Assembly: GCA_019638385.1 (NCBI GenBank)
Contig: JAHBTW010000005.1
Span: forward strand, 186,001 to 250,000
Length of the DNA stretch: 64,000 nucleotides
From: Saprospiraceae bacterium
GTDB lineage: Bacteria > Bacteroidota > Bacteroidia > Chitinophagales > Saprospiraceae
Direction of reading: 5' to 3'
Of the stretch, positions 8,502 to 15,331 are shown piece after piece. The position numbers and the translations under genes are program-made. Position 1 is the first letter of the stretch; the number at the start of each line of letters is the position of its first letter. A model generated the notes under the pieces. It was not told where the DNA came from. It searched no databases and saw nothing but the letters and a program-made list of their open reading frames with translations.

Positions 8502-9075
8502 AACGATTCAAATCCGAAACGGACAGGCATTGCACCTGCGCTACCATCAACAGCGCTTCGACGATGCCAGGCGGCAATTGTTTGGGATTTGCGAAAGCAT
8601 TTTTTTGGAAGAACGGATTCAAGTTCCAAAGAGCTTTCAACACGGGACAGTGAAATGCAGAATCACTTACGCCGGAGCCATTGAAAAAATAGAATGGGAG
8701 TCGTACATGCCGAGAATGGTAAAAAGCCTTCAGCTCGTCAATGCAGATGCCGTATCATATCCTTTCAAATACGCCGACCGCAGCGCCATCCATAAGCTGA
8801 TGTTGCAACGCGGTAGTTGCGACGATATTCTGATGGTGAAAAACGGCCTGATCACCGATACCTCCTACAGCAACGTGGCGCTGAGCGACGGCAGCCGGTA
8901 CTTCACGCCGGCTTCGCCTTTGCTGGCCGGAACCTGCCGCGCCAGGCTGCTCGAAGAGGGCTGCATCGAATTGGCCGACATCACTCCCCGCGACTTACAA
9001 CACTTCCGCAGCGTCCTGCTCCTCAATGCCATGCTTGACTGGGAGACCTCCATCGTGGAAACGATTCTTGAATGA
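8485..9075 (+). CDS. pabC: Aminodeoxychorismate lyase, class IV aminotransferase fold
   Basis: This 196-residue protein is a fold-type IV PLP enzyme of compact size. It starts inside pabB (17-nt overlap), implying translational coupling. Motifs: HLRYHQQRFDDARRQL near residue 18, the likely PLP lysine in the KYADRSAIHKLM region, DDILMVKNGLITDTSYSNVAL (class IV signature) and PLLAGTCRARLLEEG. PabC releases pyruvate from aminodeoxychorismate to give p-aminobenzoate. It is shorter than the E. coli enzyme (about 270 residues), as is usual for the pabB-linked forms. Substrate assignment depends on the gene pair. Confidence 0.82.
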   Translation: MCRLIETIQIRNGQALHLRYHQQRFDDARRQLFGICESIFLEERIQVPKSFQHGTVKCRITYAGAIEKIEWESYMPRMVKSLQLVNADAVSYPFKYADRSAIHKLMLQRGSCDDILMVKNGLITDTSYSNVALSDGSRYFTPASPLLAGTCRARLLEEGCIELADITPRDLQHFRSVLLLNAMLDWETSIVETILE

Positions 9076-9290
9076 AAAGTTCGCATCGCGAATCCACAGC
9101 CTTCAACTCTATAACCCCCACCTTCGCCCCGGCCCGTGTAGCTTCTGCGGAGGCCCTATGCTCTCTGCACTATGCACTCTGACAGATAGTTTTGAACTGA
9201 TTTCGACATAATTTTGAGGAAAATAAGGGGTTTGCCGGATCGGGAAGAAAAAAATCGTCACTGCGTGTAGCATATTTGAAATCAAGGACA

Positions 9291-9298
9291 TATCTTTG
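9291..9298 (+). promoter_or_regulatory. Bacteroidota-type -7 box in front of the RRM gene
   Basis: TATCTTTG matches TAnnTTTG. The 433-bp stretch 9076-9508 has no gene that I can support. If this box is used, the RRM mRNA has an untranslated leader of about 200 nt, long for this phylum and possibly regulatory. A well-spaced -33 TTTG is not seen. Confidence 0.5.
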
Positions 9299-9508
9299 CA
9301 TCGTAAATCAAATGAGTAATTTTTTTGTACAGCAAATAATCTTCATCGGAAATCAGTTCCGTCGCTTTTGCAAGCCAAGTTTTCTTACGTCAGTTATCCT
9401 GCCTTCAGTTCTCTTCCTTGCTTTTTCGTCTCAATTCGTTTCCGCTAAGGTTTCCTGCCTCGCAAGGAGTTCCTCATGTTTTTTCTCTCATTTCAATTTT
9501 CATTTTTG

Positions 9509-9847
9509 ATGAACATTTTTGCAGCAAAATTGAGTTTCGATACTCAATCGGACGACCTTCAGCAGGCGTTCGAAGCCTTTGGCGAAGTTTCTTCCGCCAA
9601 TGTTATCACCGACAAACTCACAGGCAGGTCCAAAGGATTCGGCTTTGTGGAAATGCCCAACGAAGAGGAGGCTCGCAAAGCCATCGCTGAGTTGAACGAC
9701 AGCGAGCTCGACGGCAGAACTATCGTGGTGAAGAAAGCAGAACCCCGTGAAGACCGCGACAGCGGCGGCGGTTACGGCGGCGGCAATCGCGGCGGTGGCG
9801 GCGGTTACGGCGGCGGCAATCGCGGCGGTGGCGGCAATCGCTATTAA
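9509..9847 (+). CDS. Glycine-rich RRM RNA-binding protein
   Basis: This 112-residue protein has one RNA-recognition motif: RNP2-like MNIFAAKLSF (residues 1-10) and RNP1 KGFGFVEM (about residues 45-52), followed from residue 86 by a tail made of two copies of GGGYGGGNRG plus GGGGNRY. Such proteins are abundant in Bacteroidota, which often lack Hfq, and bind single-stranded RNA in the cytosol, often in cold or stress responses. ATG 9509 matches the family start (usually MNI-Y/F). RNP2 has A-A in place of the common V-G. It is monocistronic, with a strong terminator 54 nt downstream. The tail repeats are also DNA direct repeats, so its copy number may vary. Confidence 0.9.
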   Translation: MNIFAAKLSFDTQSDDLQQAFEAFGEVSSANVITDKLTGRSKGFGFVEMPNEEEARKAIAELNDSELDGRTIVVKKAEPREDRDSGGGYGGGNRGGGGGYGGGNRGGGGNRY

Positions 9848-9899
9848 GACCAGACAATGATGTGATCCGGTTTTTACCGGAATTAACGCGATAAGCGAA

Positions 9900-9935
9900 G
9901 AAAGCCCCGGACGTAAGTTCGGGGCTTTTGTTTTT
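9900..9935. terminator. Bidirectional hairpin between convergent genes
   Basis: AAAGCCCCG and CGGGGCTTT form a 9-bp stem with a roughly 10-nt loop, followed by TTTTGTTTTTT on the plus strand. It terminates the RRM gene and may also serve the converging membrane-protein gene that ends at 9946. Confidence 0.85.
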
Positions 9936-9945
9936 TAGTGATTCT

Positions 9946-10470
9946 TTACACTTCTTTGCGCGAGGTCTTCCCGAAAAAGCCCGCCCATCCGTATCGAATG
10001 AGCAAAAGCAAGCCGGCAAACAGCAGTATTACAACCGGAAACGGCAAATAAGTAATCGCATAAATCCGCGTGCGATCTACAAACCACATGATGGCCAAAG
10101 TAGCAGAGATCATCGTGATCAAACCCGACAATTTATCGAAGCCCGGTACCCGGTCCAAATTCACGTTCTTTCGCACAATGAATAGCGTGAGAATCATGGA
10201 GATGATGGGCAGTATTTGTGTGTAAATATTGGCATCCAAGACACTCCGGCGCTCGAAAAGGAAAAAATAGATATTGAGCGTGACGGCAAAAATTCCCGGT
10301 ACGCAGGCCAGATAAATCAATACTGCGTACAAATACTTCCAGGGAGTGAGATGCCCCTCTCCTTTTGCTATCCAACCCGCCAACAGCGCGGTGAACGGAA
10401 CCATAAAGTAAAAGAAAAGTACATAAGCAGGATTTTGGCCTAATAGATCGAAAAACTCTTGCAAAGTCAT
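9946..10470 (-). CDS. Five-helix membrane protein of unknown function
   Basis: Starting at ATG 10470 (the MTLQEFFDLLGQNP start), the 174-residue protein has about five hydrophobic helices: YVLFFYFMVPFTALLAGWIA, YLYAVLIYLACVPGIFAVTL, an ILPIISMILTLFIV segment, LSGLITMISATLAIMWF, and FPVVILLFAGLLLLI. The C-terminus is basic (GKTSRKEV), probably cytoplasmic. I do not recognise a named family. It lies upstream of nothing on its strand and converges on the RRM gene. The gene starts 39 nt from the dapD stop on the same strand, so a dapD-membrane protein operon is possible. Confidence 0.7.
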   Translation of the reverse strand: MTLQEFFDLLGQNPAYVLFFYFMVPFTALLAGWIAKGEGHLTPWKYLYAVLIYLACVPGIFAVTLNIYFFLFERRSVLDANIYTQILPIISMILTLFIVRKNVNLDRVPGFDKLSGLITMISATLAIMWFVDRTRIYAITYLPFPVVILLFAGLLLLIRYGWAGFFGKTSRKEV

Positions 10471-10509
10471 AAGTGTGTGTGTTTGAATACGCAAAATTAA
10501 TTGAAAACC

Positions 10510-11328
10510 TTAAACAGCCACATTATACTCCCGCAGCGCTTCATTCAGCGACACTTTTTTGTCGGTGCTTTCCTGTCGCTTTCCAATGATGAGCGCACAG
10601 GGCACCTGATATTCGCCGGCGGGAAATTTTTTGGTGTAAGACCCCGGTATGACAACCGACGCAGCCGGTACCCGGCCCCGATAGGTGACCGGCTCTGCGC
10701 CCGAAACATCTATAATCCGGGTGGATTGTGTAATCACTACGTTGGCGCCGAGCACGGCTTCCCGCTCTATACGGGCGCCCTCCACCACGATGCAGCGCGA
10801 ACCGATAAAGCAGTCGTCCTCAATGATGGTGGGCGCAGCCTGTGGCGGCTCCAGCACGCCGCCTATACCCACGCCGCCGCTGAGGTGTACATTGCGACCA
10901 ATTTGTGCGCAGGAGCCTACCGTAGCCCAGGTATCTACCATCGTGCCGCTGCCCACCCAGGCGCCGATGTTGACATAGCCCGGCATGAGAATGACGCCCC
11001 GTTCAATAAACGAACCGTAGCGGGCCACGGCCGGCGGCACTACCCGCACGCCGAGCGCAGCATAGTTGCGCTTGAGCGGTATCTTGTCGTGAAATTCAAA
11101 AGGCCCTACTTCTATTACTTGCATTTGTTGCAACGGGAAGTACATCACCACTGCCTTTTTGATCCATTCGTTGACCTTCCAGCCGCCCTCGCCATCCGGT
11201 TCAGCTACCCGCGCCTGCCCTTTGTCCAAGAGCTCCAATACTTCATATACAGCCGCCGCTACGGCGGTATCCGCTAATAGGCTACGGTCGTTCCACGCCG
11301 ACTCTATGGTATGTTGCAATGTTTGCAT
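10510..11328 (-). CDS. dapD: 2,3,4,5-tetrahydropyridine-2,6-dicarboxylate N-succinyltransferase
   Basis: This 272-residue protein (ATG 11328) has the DapD layout: a helical N-terminal domain, then VVPPAVARYGSFIERGVILM, and a left-handed beta-helix made of hexapeptide repeats (VNIGAWVGSGTMVDTWATVG, GGVGIGGVLEPPQAAPTIIE). It ends with the C-terminal KKVSLNEALREYNV segment. DapD transfers succinyl from succinyl-CoA in the lysine/meso-diaminopimelate pathway, in the cytosol as a trimer. Length is normal for the family. A candidate -7 box lies 16 nt upstream of the ATG, giving a very short leader. Confidence 0.95.
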   Translation of the reverse strand: MQTLQHTIESAWNDRSLLADTAVAAAVYEVLELLDKGQARVAEPDGEGGWKVNEWIKKAVVMYFPLQQMQVIEVGPFEFHDKIPLKRNYAALGVRVVPPAVARYGSFIERGVILMPGYVNIGAWVGSGTMVDTWATVGSCAQIGRNVHLSGGVGIGGVLEPPQAAPTIIEDDCFIGSRCIVVEGARIEREAVLGANVVITQSTRIIDVSGAEPVTYRGRVPAASVVIPGSYTKKFPAGEYQVPCALIIGKRQESTDKKVSLNEALREYNVAV

Positions 11329-11343
11329 GTCGTTTTTTTTTTG

Positions 11344-11351
11344 CAAACATA
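11344..11351 (-). promoter_or_regulatory. Candidate -7 box for dapD
   Basis: The plus-strand CAAACATA reads TATGTTTG on the minus strand, matching TAnnTTTG. It would give a leader of only about 9 nt before the dapD ATG. No clear -33 element is seen. Confidence 0.45.
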
Positions 11352-11406
11352 CGCAACTCCGAAAGCCGGTAAAGGGTTTCCAAGCAAATCAAACCAATTA
11401 GTCATC

Positions 11407-11727
11407 ATGATCCGAATCCTTCTGCTACTGCTCTTGTCCTTTTCGACACTGCAATGCAGCCGCCACACCCCGATCGGCGACATTGTGGACAACCCTGAAA
11501 AATATCAAAAACCCGGCGCAACGACGATCAAGGGCACCGTCGCCTCCAAAATTGATGTGATGGGATTTTCTGCATTCAAAATCCTGGACATGAGCGGCGA
11601 AATCCGGGTGGTGTCTTCCCGTAGTTACCAGAAAGGACAGGAAGTTGTCATCAAGGGCCATGTAGAGAATTTGCTGAGCCTCGGCAATACCAAACTCATC
11701 GTGTTCAAAGAGGACGAGCAAGAGTAA
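11407..11727 (+). CDS. Small lipoprotein with an OB-fold-like domain
   Basis: From ATG 11407 the 106-residue product has a hydrophobic signal ending in a lipobox-like STLQC (Cys at about residue 17), then NPEKYQKPGATTIKGTVASKI, a short strand-rich domain resembling tRNA-type OB folds (KGTVAS...FKILDMSGEIRVVSSRSYQKGQEVVIKGHVENLL). Similar small OB lipoproteins occur in Bacteroidota, without a known role. It is divergent from dapD (79 nt apart) and appears to be monocistronic. Location is probably periplasmic, membrane-anchored. Confidence 0.75.
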   Translation: MIRILLLLLLSFSTLQCSRHTPIGDIVDNPEKYQKPGATTIKGTVASKIDVMGFSAFKILDMSGEIRVVSSRSYQKGQEVVIKGHVENLLSLGNTKLIVFKEDEQE

Positions 11728-11828
11728 AGACCTGCCTGCCTCAACCGGGCATTTGAAAATCCGCAATCACTTGGCAAGCATTAGATCGGCTTTTCAACAG
11801 GAATAGAATTTTTTTTTGGAATTTGTAA

Positions 11829-11859
11829 TTGTATTTTATACACAAAGCTATTATCTTTG
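11829..11859 (+). promoter_or_regulatory. Consensus-like promoter (TTG, 20-nt spacer, TATCTTTG)
   Basis: TTG at 11829-11831 and TATCTTTG at 11852-11859 are separated by 20 nt, close to the Bacteroidota sigma-A arrangement. Transcription would start near 11866 and run into the short unit ending at the terminator at 12010. No known gene lies downstream on this strand. Confidence 0.65.
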
Positions 11860-11865
11860 CATCGT

Positions 11866-12010
11866 GGTTGAAGATAATGATGCGTGAATTTGCAGCGATA
11901 AAAAATGCAAACATCACCTTTAAAATAAAAGAACGAACGGTTCAAAAATAATTTGGTTTTATTTGGTTAGGGCTGAGGTAGTACTCTTCGTAGTGCTGCC
12001 TCTTTTTTTT
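11866..12010 (+). ncRNA. Candidate small RNA (about 145 nt) with a possible 24-codon ORF
   Basis: The region lies between a consensus promoter and a strong U-tailed hairpin, with no recognised gene between them. The only reading frame with ATG (11877-11951) encodes a 24-residue basic peptide starting MMREFAAIKNANITFKIK and ending ERTVQK. Without homologues it cannot be decided whether the RNA or the peptide is the product. The unit is convergent with the hybrid regulator gene ending at 12045, so it could also overlap that mRNA's 3' end. It is not recognisably tmRNA, RNase P RNA or SRP RNA by size or motif. Confidence 0.45.
11975..12010 (+). terminator. Rho-independent terminator of the small transcript
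   Basis: An 11-bp stem including G-U pairs (GAGGTAGTACT with AGTGCTGCCTC) and a 6-nt loop (CTTCGT) is followed directly by eight T residues. The U-run on the plus strand only indicates termination of plus-strand transcription. Confidence 0.8.
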
Positions 12011-12044
12011 GGGGGAATGCTTTTTGTGCATCGTTGTGATCTGT

Positions 12045-13355
12045 TTAGACTTCACTGGGCGAAATGCCGAAGCGTTCCTTGAAGCGCACCGAGAAGTATT
12101 TCTGGCTTTTGAACCCGGTTCGCACTGCAATCTGCGATACGTTCCCTTCCTGTTTTTTTAACATGTCCAGCGCCCGGTCCAATCGGTAATTGCGAATAAA
12201 TTCATTGGCCGGCTGCCCGGTAAGGGCCTTTAATTTGCGATGCAACTGTACCCGGCTGACGTATAGCCGGCCGGCAACATCTTCTATCGTAAGCCCTTCT
12301 TCTTCCAGGTGATCTTCCAACAGGGCGTTGAGTTGTTGCAGGAATTCCCGGTCGGCTTTAGAGAAAGAATCTTCCGCCGCCTTACCCGCCATAGCTTCGG
12401 TGTGGGGCATTGACGTGCTAAACTTCGCTTGAACCAAACGCCGGTTTTCAATGAGGTTGGCCATTCGGGCCAGCAATTCCTCTGTGTAAAAAGGTTTGAC
12501 GAGATAGTCGTCGGCGCCTGCATGCAGCCCTTCTATTTTGCTGTCTAAAGTGTTTTTCCCCGTCAACAGTATAACGGGGATGTGTGCGGTCAACTGATTG
12601 GATTTCAATTCTTCACAAACGGAAATCCCATCTTTACCCGGTATCATCAAGTCCGAGATGACGATATCGGGTATCCATGCCATTGCTTTTTTCAGCCCTT
12701 CAATACCGTCGGCAGCTTCTGCCACCTGATAATGATCGGAGAGCGCCTCTCTGATATAGGCTCGCAGATCCTTGTTGTCTTCAATGATCAATACCAAGGG
12801 TTCGCCCCCTTCCGCCATCGGCAACTCCTCCTCTTTTCCTGCGAATACTGCCGGCGATATAGGATTTTGAATATCCCATTTCATTGACCTGTTTTCAAAT
12901 GTTGCCAAGTGGAGCATTTGATTGACCAAGGCCAGCAACTGTTGACTGCCTTTTTCTGCCAGAGCTACTTTTTCCTTTACCTCCGGGTCTTTCAATTGCG
13001 GCAACACCTGTCGGAGCTGCTCAACAATGAGGATAAGCGGGGTTCGGAGTTCGTGCGTAATGGTGAAAAAAAAATCCGTTTTTATCCGTTCAATCTCGGC
13101 AAGACGCGCCGCTTCTTTTTTTTCAACAAGCAGTTGGTACGCGGATCGGATGCGTTTGATTTTAAACCTAAAAAACAAGAAGCACAGCATAATCCCCGCT
13201 CCCCAATAGCCGGCATAAGCCCAAGTGGTGCTCCACCAAGGCTGCGTATCTTGTGAAAGATCGTCAGGGATAGCAGGGCTGCCCAACTCCGGGCTTTGGG
13301 CCTGAATGGAGATGGCAATAGCGTAGAGGAGGATAAATAACCAAGTACGTTTCAT
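12045..13355 (-). CDS. Reduced hybrid two-component protein: TM-HisKA-REC-AraC, lacking the ATPase domain
   Basis: This 436-residue protein has a signal peptide (1-19), a short periplasmic stretch of about 28 residues, one membrane helix (about 47-64) and a HisKA helix pair with the phospho-acceptor motif FTITHELRTPL (His at about residue 100). It then goes straight to a receiver domain (VLIIEDNKDL, ISDLMIPGKDG with the Asp, LVKPF) and an AraC-type HTH (VSRVQLHRKLKALTG, GFKSQKYFSVRFKERFG). Classical Bacteroidota hybrid regulators have a large periplasmic sensor and an HATPase_c domain between HisKA and REC. Neither is present: no N, G1 or G2 box is found. It may be phosphorylated in trans or work without kinase activity. 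The adjacent genes are secreted proteins of unknown role. Confidence 0.85.
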   Translation of the reverse strand: MKRTWLFILLYAIAISIQAQSPELGSPAIPDDLSQDTQPWWSTTWAYAGYWGAGIMLCFLFFRFKIKRIRSAYQLLVEKKEAARLAEIERIKTDFFFTITHELRTPLILIVEQLRQVLPQLKDPEVKEKVALAEKGSQQLLALVNQMLHLATFENRSMKWDIQNPISPAVFAGKEEELPMAEGGEPLVLIIEDNKDLRAYIREALSDHYQVAEAADGIEGLKKAMAWIPDIVISDLMIPGKDGISVCEELKSNQLTAHIPVILLTGKNTLDSKIEGLHAGADDYLVKPFYTEELLARMANLIENRRLVQAKFSTSMPHTEAMAGKAAEDSFSKADREFLQQLNALLEDHLEEEGLTIEDVAGRLYVSRVQLHRKLKALTGQPANEFIRNYRLDRALDMLKKQEGNVSQIAVRTGFKSQKYFSVRFKERFGISPSEV

Positions 13356-13573
13356 AAAGGGGTACTTACTTAGCCGAGATTATAAGGGTAATTCCCTCTT
13401 CGGTAAGTTCTTCCCTGCAAAAATAACAAAGTACACAAGACAATTTTGGGAAATGGTCTGTTTCAAAAGTAAATAAACCGAGCGTTTCCTGCGCAGGTGC
13501 CGCCGCTCCGTCTCAAAGGTGTAGGCAAAGGCCGGCAAGTTTTTCTTTTTGAAAAAAACGCCGCCCAGCGTCA

Positions 13574-14017
13574 TCATGGCTTCACTGTTTTCAGCGGCCC
13601 TTGCCAAATTACCTGCTCGATGCGCCAGGTCCCGCCGTGCTTTGCCAGCAACAGGTAGTCCATGCCCCACCACGCTACTACTTTCACACAGGCGACTTGC
13701 TCCTGCACTTCCAGCACCGACACCAGTTTCGGGGCATCGGGTGAGGCAAACCGCTTCTTTTCCAGCACATTTCTGGCGAAACCAATCGCCTCGGCGTAGG
13801 TCATTTGGCTGCCCTCGTACTCGCCGGCTTTGCCCTTGTAGTAGCCGTACTTGTACAACTCCGGGCTGAGGCTGCGCTGGAGTTTGAGAGTGTCGCCCTC
13901 GTAAAAGCCTTCGAGGTAGTCGAGGGCGGCACGGTGGACGAGTAGGCTGTCGGAAGCTTGTGCGAGAGTGCTGGTGAGAAAGCCGCACAACAACAGCGGG
14001 AAAAGAATTTTTTTCAT
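13574..14017 (-). CDS. Secreted NTF2-like (putative lumazine-binding type) protein
   Basis: The 147-residue protein has a signal peptide (MKKILFPLLLCGFLTSTLAQ) and then the pattern of small NTF2/SnoaL-like folds described as putative lumazine-binding: DSLLVHRAALDYLEGFYEGD, LSPELYKYGYYKG, AWWGMDYLLLAKHGGTWRIEQVIW. These proteins are usually about 130-150 residues with a cone-shaped alpha+beta barrel; their ligand is mostly unknown. It is monocistronic-looking, 218 nt upstream of the hybrid regulator start, which is on the same strand. Regulation by that protein is possible but not shown. Confidence 0.7.
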   Translation of the reverse strand: MKKILFPLLLCGFLTSTLAQASDSLLVHRAALDYLEGFYEGDTLKLQRSLSPELYKYGYYKGKAGEYEGSQMTYAEAIGFARNVLEKKRFASPDAPKLVSVLEVQEQVACVKVVAWWGMDYLLLAKHGGTWRIEQVIWQGPLKTVKP

Positions 14018-14083
14018 CGCCAGGTGGTTTTTATGAAGATTTTTAATGGATTTTGATGCTTTTTTTTGCCGGAAACATCCCCG

Positions 14084-14974
14084 TCACTCATCCAGCCAAT
14101 GCAGGATATTCAGCAGAAATTGAGCATTTTGACCGGCCTCGGGAGTGTTCATTCCTACCGGATTTCGGTTGGGGCCGGCAAGTTGGGCGGAAAACATGGC
14201 CGCTTCACCCATAACCACCACCCGCCCTCTGCCGTAAGCGAGGCAAGCCCCCTGGAAGTAGCCCTCGCCGGGTAGATGGGGACTGTTTTCTTCAAATTGC
14301 CAAGCTACAGCGGGCATCATCAGCGTGTAGTTTTTTAGTGCCAACAGAGGCGTAGCACGTTCCGGGATGCGGAAGGCGCTGCCCGTGAAAGTGACCACCG
14401 TGTCAATACCCTGTGTGATGGGATGGGGGAGCAGGGTGCCGTTTTCCGGAAAAAACCGCTCAAAATTTCGCCGCCGGTTGTCGTTGGCAAAACAATTTAA
14501 AAACTCAATGCCGAAAGACTGTGCAAGCGCTTCGGCAGCCCCGGCAAAAGGCATGTGGTCGGCTATCAGCAACAGACGCCCTCCAGTTTCTACCCATTGG
14601 TTCACGGCCTCGATTTCGTCGGCACTAAATGCAGAAGGGTTGGGTAAATTCCAATTACGGGCATTGCTGCTGTCTAAGGCATTGGAGATAACCAAAATGC
14701 GGCAAGATTGCAGCCCGGCCAGATCAAAAGCTTGGGTGTTTGCCCCCACCCGGTACCCGTCCTGTTGCAGCACCTTTGCAAACGGCGCATAGCGGCCGCT
14801 CATGGTGTGAAAATTCATGTGCGCCTCGTCAATCCACACTACGCTGCCTCTACCCGGCAGGTTTTTTGGCTGTTGGGGGATATATATGAATGTCGTATCG
14901 GCAATTTGCTGCGCCATTGCAGTATGAAAAGCGCCTGATATCGGCAATAAAAAAAGTAATCGCCATGCGGTCAT
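14084..14974 (-). CDS. Secreted DUF4350-like protein with a glutaminase-like fold
   Basis: This 296-residue protein has a signal peptide (cleavage expected after ...AFHTAMAQ, about residue 22). The body has strands and helices that recall a GATase-like/DUF4350 domain (GSVVWIDEAHMNFHTM, RILVISNAL, EAVNQWVETGGRLLLIADHMPFAGAAEALAQSFGIEF, GRGRVVVMGEAAMFSAQL). Members are often periplasmic and of unknown substrate. The conserved GEAAMF segment near residue 255 is typical of this group. The gene is on the same strand as its flanking secreted-protein genes. Function is not assignable. Confidence 0.65.
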   Translation of the reverse strand: MTAWRLLFLLPISGAFHTAMAQQIADTTFIYIPQQPKNLPGRGSVVWIDEAHMNFHTMSGRYAPFAKVLQQDGYRVGANTQAFDLAGLQSCRILVISNALDSSNARNWNLPNPSAFSADEIEAVNQWVETGGRLLLIADHMPFAGAAEALAQSFGIEFLNCFANDNRRRNFERFFPENGTLLPHPITQGIDTVVTFTGSAFRIPERATPLLALKNYTLMMPAVAWQFEENSPHLPGEGYFQGACLAYGRGRVVVMGEAAMFSAQLAGPNRNPVGMNTPEAGQNAQFLLNILHWLDE

Positions 14975-15023
14975 TTTGCTCAGATTTTTTGTGACATAAG
15001 TATGTGTTTAACGGCTTACCTGG

Positions 15024-15245
15024 TCATCCCTGTAATGCAGAGGGCGGTATTCCCCAAGCGCGCTTGAACGCCTTCGAGAAAGAAAATACATCGCCGAACC
15101 CGCAATGCAGCGCCGTCTCCGACACCGAAATTTTACCCATCCTCAACAGTTCGCGCGCTTTTTCCATTTTCAATTGCCGGAACCGGCACATGGGTGCTTC
15201 ATTGAATGCCTGCCGCATAAAACAGGCTGTTGGTTTCGTGCGGGG
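15024..15245 (-). pseudogene. Remnant of an AraC-type DNA-binding domain
   Basis: About 70 codons match the C-terminal half of an AraC HTH: ACFMRQAFNEAPMCRFRQ, LKMEKARELLRMGKISVSETAL, HCGFGDVFSFSKAFKRAWG and IPPS. Upstream in this frame is a TAA at 15246-15248, and only about 85 bp separate it from the next gene, so the first helix-turn-helix and any sensor domain are gone. A MEK-ARELL...FGDVFSFSKAFKRAWGIPP core is intact but cannot form the usual two-HTH domain. I regard this as a degraded regulator rather than a functional small protein. Confidence 0.7.
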
Positions 15246-15331
15246 TTATCCCCGTTTCGCAGCTATCCAATGCCCAGGTAACGGTTTTGCACATATCGTC
15301 AAGCGGTTTAGAATAGAATCATCCGAGGTCG

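Noticed and set aside
9750..9845. Repeat array in the RRM gene
   Set aside because: It is the in-frame Gly-rich tail (GGGYGGGNRG copies), not an independent element.
13380..13988. 202-codon minus-strand frame
   Set aside because: It overlaps the secreted NTF2-like gene in another frame, which has a proper signal peptide and domain, and it is Arg-rich without pattern.
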